DNA from: Desulfosporosinus fructosivorans
Lineage (GTDB): Bacteria > Bacillota > Desulfitobacteriia > Desulfitobacteriales > Desulfitobacteriaceae
Direction of reading: 5' to 3'
DNA: 64,000 bases
NCBI RefSeq assembly: GCF_004766045.1
Contig: NZ_SPQQ01000014.1
Coordinates: 1 to 64,000 of the forward strand
The translations under genes and the position numbers were made by a program. Every line of letters starts with the position of its first letter. The first letter of the stretch is position 1. This document shows, one piece after another, positions 1-6,355 of this stretch. The notes beneath the pieces were generated by a model. The model was not told the origin of the DNA and did no database searches. It was given only the letters and a program-made list of their open reading frames with translations.

Positions 1-233
1 CCTTAGGGTGTGGAACCTGGGCAGGCTCGAGTGTCTCCGAAAACGTCACCCCCCTGCACTTGATCAACATCAAACGAGTGGCCTGGCATCTAGGAATCCC
101 GGAGCGTAAACCCGTGGAACCGATGACTATGGGAACGGACGAAAGGGTTCAGAGCCAAAACCAACCAGTCGATACCCAGTTGGTCCAAGAGATCGTCAAG
201 CAAGTCATGCAGCACCTCAACAAAATGAGTTAA
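1..233 (+). CDS. CoA-acylating aldehyde dehydrogenase, C-terminal fragment
   Basis: Only the last 76 codons are present; the reading frame enters at base 3 and stops at 231-233. The residues LGCGTWAGSSVSENVTP followed by LHLINIKRVA match the C-terminal part of acylating acetaldehyde dehydrogenases of the AdhE/SucD-like kind. In a microcompartment this enzyme converts acetaldehyde and CoA to acetyl-CoA with reduction of NAD+. After a polar linker the protein ends in an amphipathic segment, LVQEIVKQVMQHL, which has the look of an encapsulation peptide that docks cargo to shell proteins (inferred). The last three codons (ATG AGT TAA) are the first unit of the 9-bp repeat array that follows. The rest of the gene lies upstream of the window. 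Confidence 0.8.
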   Translation, partial: LGCGTWAGSSVSENVTPLHLINIKRVAWHLGIPERKPVEPMTMGTDERVQSQNQPVDTQLVQEIVKQVMQHLNKMS

Positions 234-285
234 ATGAGTTAAATGAGTTAAATGAGTTAAATGAGTTAAATGAGTTAAATGAGTT
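223..285. repeat. 9-bp tandem array, 7 perfect copies of AAATGAGTT
   Basis: Seven exact copies of AAATGAGTT run from 223 to 285 without a mismatch. The first copy overlaps the end of the aldehyde dehydrogenase gene, whose stop codon TAA lies across units 1 and 2. Because the unit is nine bases long, every copy repeats ATG-AGT-TAA in the same frame, so changes in copy number cannot alter the protein. Perfect identity suggests recent slippage. Confidence 0.95.
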
Positions 286-591
286 AAAGGGACGGTCCTT
301 TTACCACACCCTTCAAACCTTATAAGAAATGACTCAAAGCTAAGGGCGATTTGTTTGAATTCAAGGATCAAGTTCAAGCATAAAATACAAGCTTAAAATA
401 GCAATCCACAATCCACGAACTACGAACTACGAACTACGAACTACGAACTACGAACTACGAACTACGAACTACGAACTACGAACTACGAACTACGAACTAC
501 GAACTACGAACTACGAACTACGAACTACGAACTACGAACTACGAACTACGAACTACGGACTACGGACAACGAAAAGAGGAGGGAACAAGTC
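234..591. other. 358-bp spacer made largely of tandem repeats
   Basis: No credible gene lies here. The stretch holds units 2-7 of the 9-bp array, about 130 bp of A-rich unique sequence (286-415) without a clear promoter or terminator, and the 7-bp array at 416-569. The open frames that can be read through it on either strand are repeat artefacts. An AGAGGAGGG ribosome binding site at 575-583 belongs to the shell-protein gene. Confidence 0.8.
416..569. repeat. 7-bp tandem array, 20 perfect copies of CGAACTA plus 2 degenerate
   Basis: Bases 416-555 are twenty exact head-to-tail copies of CGAACTA (140 bp). Two decayed units follow, CGGACTA (556-562) and CGGACAA (563-569). The array ends six bases before the Shine-Dalgarno sequence of the shell-protein gene, so it would lie in the 5' untranslated region of any transcript read through from upstream. 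The 7-bp unit is not a multiple of three and has stops in some frames. Confidence 0.96.
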
Positions 592-903
592 ATGGCACAA
601 GATCGATCAGTAATAGCACTCGGAATGATAGAAACCAAAGGACTAATCCCGGCGATCGAAGCAGCGGATCAAATGTTAAAAGCGGCCAATGTAACGCTTT
701 GCGGAAAAGAGCATGTCTCAGGAGGACTCGTCTCAGTGATGGTACGAGGGGATGTCGGGGCAGTGAAAGCCGCCGTAGACGCAGGAGCAGCAGCAGCCCA
801 GCGAGTGGGCGAGTTACTCAGTGTACACGTAATACCACGCCCCCATCAGGACGTCGAGTATATTTTGCCAAGCGGCGATAATAAAAGCTACGGCGATAAA
901 TAA
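592..903 (+). CDS. BMC-domain hexameric shell protein (PduA/EutM type)
   Basis: A 103-residue protein with one bacterial-microcompartment domain. It begins ALGMIETKGLIPAIEAADQM and continues with the typical HVSGGLVSVMVRGDVGAVKAAVD stretch in two adjoining parts, then VHVIPRPHQDVE. These are the hallmarks of BMC-H proteins that form hexagonal tiles with a central pore. A short polar tail (residues 94-103) extends past the domain. The start is ATG at 592 behind AGAGGAGGG. It is probably the major facet protein of the compartment encoded by this operon. Which of EutM or PduA is closer cannot be decided by eye. Confidence 0.93.
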   Translation: MAQDRSVIALGMIETKGLIPAIEAADQMLKAANVTLCGKEHVSGGLVSVMVRGDVGAVKAAVDAGAAAAQRVGELLSVHVIPRPHQDVEYILPSGDNKSYGDK

Positions 904-1005
904 GCAAACTTAGATAGTCGATAGTTGATGTTCGGTGTCAGAAGACCCAAAGAAATCCTCTGACCGCTGGCATCTGATCTCCGACTTCTGTAATGGGGTG
1001 AAGAC

Positions 1006-2382
1006 TTGATCGTCACAGAGTATGAATTGCGAGCCAATTGGCATAAAACGAAGGAAAAAGTGATCGTATTACCCCCGGGAAGTGTGATCACCCCTTCTGC
1101 TAGAGACTTTATACGGTCTAAGGGAATCGATGTACAAATTGAAGGAAACGGGATTTTAGACATTAATAAAACCACGTTTTCCAATGCCCAGCAAACGGTC
1201 ACAAGGCACAAACCGTTCGAAGAAAAACTGAACCCCGCTCGAGGAAGTCAAACTCCTTCAGGGGTAAAACCCGAACACATGACCCATCTGCATCAAGGAG
1301 CCTTAGTCACTAAAACCCACCCCGTGATTGCTTACCGAGGCCAACTGGACCTGTTTCAGTGTGAACTGGTGGAGGCTCAAGTGTCCTTTGCGCAAGCCGG
1401 CGAAGAAGGCTTAATTCTAAACTTAGAAGAGATAGCAGCCTTCGCCAGAGCGCTGATGGTCAATGAAGTGAAAGAGACCCCCTTTCACTGGAAAACCCTG
1501 ATAGGACTAAGCCCAGAGGAACTGAGGGAACGATCGCATCATCCCCAAAAATACTTTGGAGTAGACCATACGCCTTTGAGTTATACCCATGGCTTAGTGG
1601 TTGCCAAACTGCAACATCTGAGAGCAAAGTCCCGTGAAGTCGAACTCTATGCCAACCGAGCGTTCACCAACGAGTCGGGAGAATGCCTCCGGACGGACTT
1701 GATCCAGGCCTTAAACCGATTATCCAGCGCGTTCTATATCCTGGCCTGTGAAGTACGGGGTCGGAAGCTCGAGGAGAAGACAGAGAAGGCGGAAAAACAC
1801 GAACAACCAGAGAAACGAATACCCATAGGGGTGTCGAACCGGCATATCCATCTCTCGAAAGACGACTTAGAGGCTTTGTTCGGGGAGAACTATGGGTTGA
1901 ACCTGCAAAAGGAACTCTCCCAACCCGGACAGTTCGCAGCCAAAGAAACGGTGACCTTGGTAGGCCCGAAAGGAAGAATAGAAAAGGTACGGATCTTGGG
2001 TCCGGTGCGAAAAAATACCCAAGCGGAAATCAGCGCAACGGATTGTTACAAGCTGGGGATCAAACCTGTCATCCGGGATTCAGGACAACATGAGGGAACG
2101 CCCGGCCTACAACTAGTCGGCCCGCAGGGGCAGGTGGAGTTGGAATCCGGCGTGATGGTAGCCAGTCGGCATATCCACCTAAACCTCGAGCAAGCTGCGG
2201 AGTGGTCCTTGAACGATGGAGACCGAGTACGCGTCCAAATCCAAAGCAAACGCCCGATGATCTTTGAAGATGTGTTGATCCGAGTCAATGAAGATTACCA
2301 GAAGGAGATGCACCTGGATTTGGATGAAGCCAACGCGGCCCTCATCGACGGACAAACCCAAGGCGTGCTCATGGAGGTATGA
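1006..2382 (+). CDS. EutT-PduL fusion: cobalamin adenosyltransferase joined to phosphotransacylase
   Basis: A 458-residue two-domain protein starting at TTG 1006 behind GGGGTG. Residues 1 to about 255 resemble EutT, which makes adenosylcobalamin from ATP and cob(I)alamin: VITPSARDF near the start, HMTHLHQGALVTKTHP, then LRTDLIQALNRLSSAFYIL. Residues from about 270 to the end are PduL-type phosphotransacylase, exchanging acetyl-CoA and acetyl-phosphate: IPIGVSNRHIHLS and a second VASRHIHLN, both histidine motifs of the zinc site. A charged linker rich in Glu and Lys joins them. The cysteine cluster used as metal ligand in enterobacterial EutT (CCxxC) is not visible between the N-terminal segment and HMTHL. 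The fusion fits the operon because EutBC needs adenosylcobalamin and the aldehyde dehydrogenase makes acetyl-CoA. Confidence 0.88.
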   Translation: MIVTEYELRANWHKTKEKVIVLPPGSVITPSARDFIRSKGIDVQIEGNGILDINKTTFSNAQQTVTRHKPFEEKLNPARGSQTPSGVKPEHMTHLHQGALVTKTHPVIAYRGQLDLFQCELVEAQVSFAQAGEEGLILNLEEIAAFARALMVNEVKETPFHWKTLIGLSPEELRERSHHPQKYFGVDHTPLSYTHGLVVAKLQHLRAKSREVELYANRAFTNESGECLRTDLIQALNRLSSAFYILACEVRGRKLEEKTEKAEKHEQPEKRIPIGVSNRHIHLSKDDLEALFGENYGLNLQKELSQPGQFAAKETVTLVGPKGRIEKVRILGPVRKNTQAEISATDCYKLGIKPVIRDSGQHEGTPGLQLVGPQGQVELESGVMVASRHIHLNLEQAAEWSLNDGDRVRVQIQSKRPMIFEDVLIRVNEDYQKEMHLDLDEANAALIDGQTQGVLMEV

Positions 2383-2385
2383 AGC

Positions 2386-3189
2386 GTGAATGAAGAGCTG
2401 ATCAACCAACTGGTGAAACGCATCCTCTCTGAGCCTGCGTTTCAAGCGCTTCTGCACGGAAGCCATGAAGGAAGCAGCGCAGGGTTCAAAGCGAAGCCAG
2501 ACGGGATAGTCTTACTAAACTACGTTCCGGAGTTTGAACGAGTAATAACCGCTCTAAAGCATAGCTCTGGAGCAGAGTATAGGTTAAGCATCTTACCAAG
2601 CGACCAAGCGTTTGTGGCTAAACCGGAGTTACCAGAGGGTATGAGTTGGATAACGCCCCAAGAGGCGTTAGAAAAGACAACTTGGCAAAAAATTATCCTA
2701 CCGGCCTGTTCCCTGAATACCCTAGCGAAAGCCGCCTTAGGGATACGAGATAATCCGATTAGTGAGCTGATTGGGCGAGGAATAACGCAAGGCATCCCTA
2801 TCTGGTTAGGGACAGAGTATCTCGGATTGAACGCTCAAACTCCGAAAGCCTACCGTGCCCTCTATGAAGGGTATCTCCAAACGGTCCAAACCTATGGAGT
2901 CCAGGTGAGTGCTCGCCTAGGAGAAGAGTGTATATTAGTTACGAAAACGAGTCAATCGCCCCGAACTAGCCTTTATGAGCTGCAAGCTCCCTCCAATGAA
3001 CAAACGGCCCCGATTCGAGAAGAGATCCGCTTCGCTAAGAAGTTCTTAGGGGACAAAGAAGTCTATGGGATTCCAGAAGGATCCCTTGTCCGATTGAAAC
3101 AAGGGACGGTCATCTCCCCGCTAGCCCGAGACACCATGAAGAGTCGCCGAATCGAATTAAGGCAGGAGAAGGAGGAAGGAAGCGTATGA
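2386..3189 (+). CDS. BMC-associated flavoprotein-like protein with N-terminal targeting helix
   Basis: A 267-residue protein starting at GTG 2386, three bases after the previous stop. Residues 3-22 (ELINQLVKRILSEPAFQALL) form an amphipathic helix like known encapsulation peptides. The middle contains IILPACSLNTLAKAALGI and a following GITQGIPIWLGTEYL, reminiscent of the flavoprotein (PPC-decarboxylase) fold reported in several microcompartment loci. The C-terminal 40 residues (GIPEGSLVRLKQGTVISPLA and on) resemble the small N-terminal module of EutT and EutQ that reads TPSARDF or TPSAKDL. Function is unknown; it may be a flavin-dependent redox partner of the PduS-like protein. The family call is by pattern and moderately sure. 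Confidence 0.6.
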   Translation: MNEELINQLVKRILSEPAFQALLHGSHEGSSAGFKAKPDGIVLLNYVPEFERVITALKHSSGAEYRLSILPSDQAFVAKPELPEGMSWITPQEALEKTTWQKIILPACSLNTLAKAALGIRDNPISELIGRGITQGIPIWLGTEYLGLNAQTPKAYRALYEGYLQTVQTYGVQVSARLGEECILVTKTSQSPRTSLYELQAPSNEQTAPIREEIRFAKKFLGDKEVYGIPEGSLVRLKQGTVISPLARDTMKSRRIELRQEKEEGSV

Positions 3190-3479
3190 TTTTAGCCCGC
3201 GTCATCGGCAATGTATGGTCGACACGAAAAGAAGAATCGCTACGTGGACTAAAGTTTTTAGTCGTCCAACCGGTCACCCTCTCCTATAGGGAAGATGGTT
3301 CAGCGAAGCTCACGGAATTTGGGAATTCACTGATTGCAGCGGATCAAATCGGAGCAGGAGAAGACGAAATCGTGATGATCGCCAGCGGATCGTCGGCCCG
3401 CCAAGGACTGGCCAACCATAACATCCCCATCGATGCCACCATTGTGGGCATCATCGATAAAGAAACCTTTGAAGCGTAA
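3186..3479 (+). CDS. eutN: BMC vertex pentamer (EutN/CcmL family)
   Basis: A 97-residue protein whose ATG overlaps the previous stop (ATGA), indicating translational coupling. It shows the EutN/CcmL pattern: MILARVIGNVWSTRKEESL at the start, LKFLVVQPV, then the end GIPIDATIVGIID-like segment (here NIPIDATIVGIIDKE). These proteins form pentamers that close the vertices of the shell. Length is standard for the family. One vertex protein in the operon is enough to build a closed compartment with the hexamer and pseudohexamer partners nearby. Confidence 0.93.
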   Translation: MILARVIGNVWSTRKEESLRGLKFLVVQPVTLSYREDGSAKLTEFGNSLIAADQIGAGEDEIVMIASGSSARQGLANHNIPIDATIVGIIDKETFEA

Positions 3480-3496
3480 GCTAAAGTGGGTGAAAA

Positions 3497-4870
3497 ATGA
3501 ACGATCAACCAGTCAATACGAAGACGAAGACGAAGACCAATACGAATGCGAATATCAGTACTAAAGTGCGGGAAGCAGGCGTCGTCGGAGCAGGTGGCGC
3601 AGGATTTCCAACCCATGTCAAGCTGGCGGCGCAAGCCGAGATCGTGATCGTCAACGGAGCAGAATGCGAGCCGTTACTGAAAACGGACCAACAACTGGCG
3701 GCCCTCTATCCAGAACAACTGGTCAAAGGCTTAAGCCTGGCGATGGAAGCAACGGGTGCCCAACAAGGGATTATCGCCTTGAAGACCAAGTATAAAGAAG
3801 CCATCGCGGCCTTAGAACCCTACTTAAGCGAGCACCAGCAAATCTCGATTATGCCCGACATTTATCCGGCTGGAGACGAAGTCATCACCATCTGGTTAAC
3901 GACGGGACGACGCGTACCACCCGGAGGAATCCCCCTCAATATCGGGGTGGTCGTCAATAACGTGCAAACCCTGATCAATGTAGCCAGAGCCGTTGACGGA
4001 GAACCGGTCACCACACGAACCCTGACGGTCACAGGGGCCGTTAAGAATCCCATCACAGTCACTGTGCCGATCGGAACTTCCCTGCGGGAAGTCCTAGACC
4101 TTGCTGGTGGAGGACGTTCAGAAAACCTAGTGTATATCAATGGAGGTCCGATGATGGGGAGCGTGATCACGGATCTAAGCGATCCCGTAACCAAAACCAC
4201 AGGTGGGCTGATTGCCCTACCCAAGGAGCACCTGCTGATCGAGAGAAAAGGTAAAACCTTAGAAACTATTTTAAGGATCGCAAAAACCGTGTGTGAACAG
4301 TGTTGCTTCTGCACCGAACTCTGTCCCCGACACATGATCGGCCACGAATTATCCCCGCACCTCCTCATCCGGGCAGTGAACTATAAAAACCTGGGCAAAC
4401 CCTCGATGCTGACCAGTGCCTTGACCTGTTCAGAGTGTGGCGTGTGTGAAGCCTATGCCTGTCCGGTGGGAATATCTCCGCTCCGGGTGAACCAAGCCTT
4501 AAAGGCAGAGCTGCGAGCCAAGGGACTAAAATACCAAGGAGACCTCGGTAACGTTGACCCGATGGCCAAACAGCGCTTAATCCCGACATCCCGCTTAATG
4601 GATCGTCTAAACATACGCTCGCTGTACAGCGAAGCCCCCTTATCCCTCGAGCGCTATGAGCCAGAGGAGGTCAACCTAAGGCTTCAACAGCATATTGGGG
4701 CACCCGCCATGACGATCGTCAAAGTGGGAGACGTCGTGAGTCTTGGCCAAGTCGTGGGAGAAATACCCGAGGGCTCCTTAGGCGCACGGGTCCATGCCAG
4801 TCTTTCGGGAATTGTGACCCAGGTCACCGCTCAAACGATAACGATACGGAAAGGGGGGGGTGCAACGTGA
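3497..4870 (+). CDS. pduS: PduS-like cobalamin reductase (RnfC-type iron-sulfur flavoprotein)
   Basis: A 457-residue protein with the RnfC/PduS layout. Residues 22-60 carry VREAGVVGAGGAGFPTHVK and a following VNGAECEP, the FMN/NADH-binding start of the family. Two ferredoxin-like clusters follow near residue 275 (CEQCCFCTELCP) and near 312 (CSECGVCEAYACP). A C-terminal lipoyl-like/SLBB-type segment ends the protein. In the Pdu compartment PduS reduces cob(III)alamin toward the state used by the adenosyltransferase, and it contacts the shell protein PduT. Here a PduT-like gene follows with a four-base overlap. The first 22 residues are odd: a low-complexity Asn/Lys/Thr stretch encoded by a 6-bp repeat. 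Confidence 0.9.
   Translation: MNDQPVNTKTKTKTNTNANISTKVREAGVVGAGGAGFPTHVKLAAQAEIVIVNGAECEPLLKTDQQLAALYPEQLVKGLSLAMEATGAQQGIIALKTKYKEAIAALEPYLSEHQQISIMPDIYPAGDEVITIWLTTGRRVPPGGIPLNIGVVVNNVQTLINVARAVDGEPVTTRTLTVTGAVKNPITVTVPIGTSLREVLDLAGGGRSENLVYINGGPMMGSVITDLSDPVTKTTGGLIALPKEHLLIERKGKTLETILRIAKTVCEQCCFCTELCPRHMIGHELSPHLLIRAVNYKNLGKPSMLTSALTCSECGVCEAYACPVGISPLRVNQALKAELRAKGLKYQGDLGNVDPMAKQRLIPTSRLMDRLNIRSLYSEAPLSLERYEPEEVNLRLQQHIGAPAMTIVKVGDVVSLGQVVGEIPEGSLGARVHASLSGIVTQVTAQTITIRKGGGAT
3515..3556. repeat. 6-bp imperfect repeat inside the PduS-like coding region
   Basis: Seven hexamers (AATACG, AAGACG, AAGACG, AAGACC, AATACG, AATGCG, AATATC) lie exactly in codon register at codons 7-20 and encode alternating Asn/Lys and Thr/Ala/Ile. 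The stretch precedes the conserved domain, so it is probably a slippage-derived extension of the N-terminus. Confidence 0.85.
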
Positions 4871-5415
4871 TCCACGCAATAGGACTCGTCGAATTTACAA
4901 GCATAGCCCAAGGCATCGAATGCGCCGACATCATGGCTAAAGCAGCAGACGTGAACATCTTAGTGGCGAAAACCACGTGCCCTGGCAAATACATCGTTTT
5001 AGTGAGTGGAGAAGTGTCATCAATCCAGCAATCGGTGAGCGCGGGAATAGAACTAGGCGCTGAGACCGTCGTGGATTCGTTTGTCATCCCCAATGTGCAC
5101 CCCTCCATCTTACCAGCCATCAGTGGCGTGAGTACGCTCAAGGAAATAAAAGCCCTAGGGATTATAGAGACGTACAGTGTTGCCTCCTTAATCGAGGCAG
5201 CAGATGCAGCCGTCAAAGCGGGCGACGTGGAACCGTTGCTCCTTCATCTTGCCTTTGGGATCGGTGGGAAAAGTTACACAATTCTCACAGGGGAAGTCGC
5301 TTCGGTGAAAGCAGCCGTCGAAGAAGGAAGTGCTTTGGCCAGCGAGAAGGGCTTACTGATTAAACAAGTCGTCATTCCACGTCCAGCGAAACAACTTATC
5401 GAGAGTTTGCTATAG
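4867..5415 (+). CDS. pduT: PduT-like tandem-BMC shell protein with the iron-sulfur cysteine
   Basis: A 182-residue protein with two BMC domains in tandem, the architecture of trimeric shell proteins. It aligns by eye along its whole length with PduT, including GLVEFTSIAQGIECAD, VHPSILPAISGVSTLKEIKA and the end LLIKQVVIPRP. Cys38 in AKTTCPGKY sits at the same position as the PduT cysteine; three copies of that residue hold a [4Fe-4S] cluster in the central pore of PduT trimers. That supports an electron path across the shell to the neighbouring PduS-like protein. GTG start at 4867 overlaps the pduS-like stop by four bases. Confidence 0.93.
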   Translation: MIHAIGLVEFTSIAQGIECADIMAKAADVNILVAKTTCPGKYIVLVSGEVSSIQQSVSAGIELGAETVVDSFVIPNVHPSILPAISGVSTLKEIKALGIIETYSVASLIEAADAAVKAGDVEPLLLHLAFGIGGKSYTILTGEVASVKAAVEEGSALASEKGLLIKQVVIPRPAKQLIESLL

Positions 5416-5446
5416 CTAAGCACGAGGTCCGGTACATGATCCTCAA

Positions 5447-5558
5447 AGTAAGAAGTAAGAAGTAAGAAGTAAGAAGTAAGAAGTAAGAAGTAAGAAGTAA
5501 GAAGTAAGAAGTAAGAAGTAAGAAGTAAGAAGTAAGAAGTAAGAAGTAAGAAGTAAGA
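5447..5558. repeat. 7-bp tandem array, 16 perfect copies of AGTAAGA
   Basis: Bases 5447-5558 are sixteen exact copies of AGTAAGA, 32 bases after the pduT-like stop codon. The rest of the spacer up to eutQ (5559-5661) holds sequence with related flavour, such as CGAATATCGA twice, and an AAGGAGG ribosome binding site at about 5648-5654. On the minus strand the array reads as an open frame of repeated Leu-Thr-Ser-Tyr-Phe-Leu, which is an artefact. Confidence 0.96.
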
Positions 5559-5661
5559 GGGCAGTGTTGAGCTTATGATCTCTGGGTACTGACTTCTGCC
5601 TACGAATATCGAGACAGATATCGAACCACGAATATCGAATAACGAATAAGGAGGTGTATCT

Positions 5662-6324
5662 ATGGGACGTTTTATTTCAGCGGCTGTCTTGCGTGAAATG
5701 GCCAAACTGGATAAGGATATTGTTTTAGAAGAAGATAGTGTACTAACCCCCTCAGCCAAAGATTTAGCCAAAGAGTTAGGGATAACGATTACCAAAGGAC
5801 GACAAGAAATCGTCGGACAGAGTGTTAGTGGTCAATTGGCAGGGCAACCAGTAAATCCTCAAAACGAACGACAAGTAACCTCAGGGGCGATAGGCGCAGA
5901 CACCCAAAACGCAGACCTCAAAAAAAACGTGCAAAAGATTTTGAGTGAAGTCCTAAAACCGGCCTGTGAGAACCCCAAAGCGACGCATGTGGTGGGCAAA
6001 AATGTGGTGATCCAGCCCTTTGCAGAAGCTCCTCTAGGGCAAAAGGTTGGACTGGTCGATGTGATTGATGCACGAGTTGGAAACATGGCCTCGGGCTTTA
6101 TGACGTTTGACCATTCCAGATTACCCTGGTTTCTAAACTATGATGAAGTGGATTACATCATAGAGGGCGATTTTGTTCTAGAAGTCGAGGATAAAGTGTT
6201 CCGAGCTGTAGCGGGAGATGTGGTCTATATCCCGAAGGGAAGCCAAGTAGTCTTTTCTTCTCCAACCTTTTGCAAGGTGTTTTATGCAACCTATCCTGCC
6301 AACTGGGCAGATTTTTGCGAATAA
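5662..6324 (+). CDS. eutQ: EutQ, cupin-fold ethanolamine-utilisation protein (acetate kinase role)
   Basis: A 220-residue protein. Residues 1-45 form the small module with LTPSAKDLAKELGI. The C-terminal 120 residues are the EutQ cupin domain: VVGKNVVIQPF, then GFMTFDHSRLPWFLNYDE, VDYIIEGDF and GDVVYIPKGS. EutQ of Salmonella (about 229 residues) has been shown to have acetate kinase activity and to help shell assembly. With the PduL domain two genes upstream, acetyl-phosphate could be turned into ATP inside the locus. The start is ATG behind AAGGAGGTG. Codon use from here on is more AT-rich than in the shell genes before it. Confidence 0.9.
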   Translation: MGRFISAAVLREMAKLDKDIVLEEDSVLTPSAKDLAKELGITITKGRQEIVGQSVSGQLAGQPVNPQNERQVTSGAIGADTQNADLKKNVQKILSEVLKPACENPKATHVVGKNVVIQPFAEAPLGQKVGLVDVIDARVGNMASGFMTFDHSRLPWFLNYDEVDYIIEGDFVLEVEDKVFRAVAGDVVYIPKGSQVVFSSPTFCKVFYATYPANWADFCE

Positions 6325-6355
6325 AAAACAATAAGTCGGATAGGGAGAATGTGCA

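Noticed and set aside
90..377. Minus-strand open frame with repeated Leu-Thr-His
   Set aside because: It reads through the 9-bp array and the end of the aldehyde dehydrogenase; no ribosome site or family pattern.
416..555. CRISPR array
   Set aside because: The repeats are 7 bp, contiguous and without spacers, and no cas genes are present.
5274..5795. Minus-strand open frame rich in Leu-Thr-Ser-Tyr-Phe
   Set aside because: It is the reverse reading of the AGTAAGA array and the ends of the neighbouring genes; the repeated residues come from the 7-bp unit.
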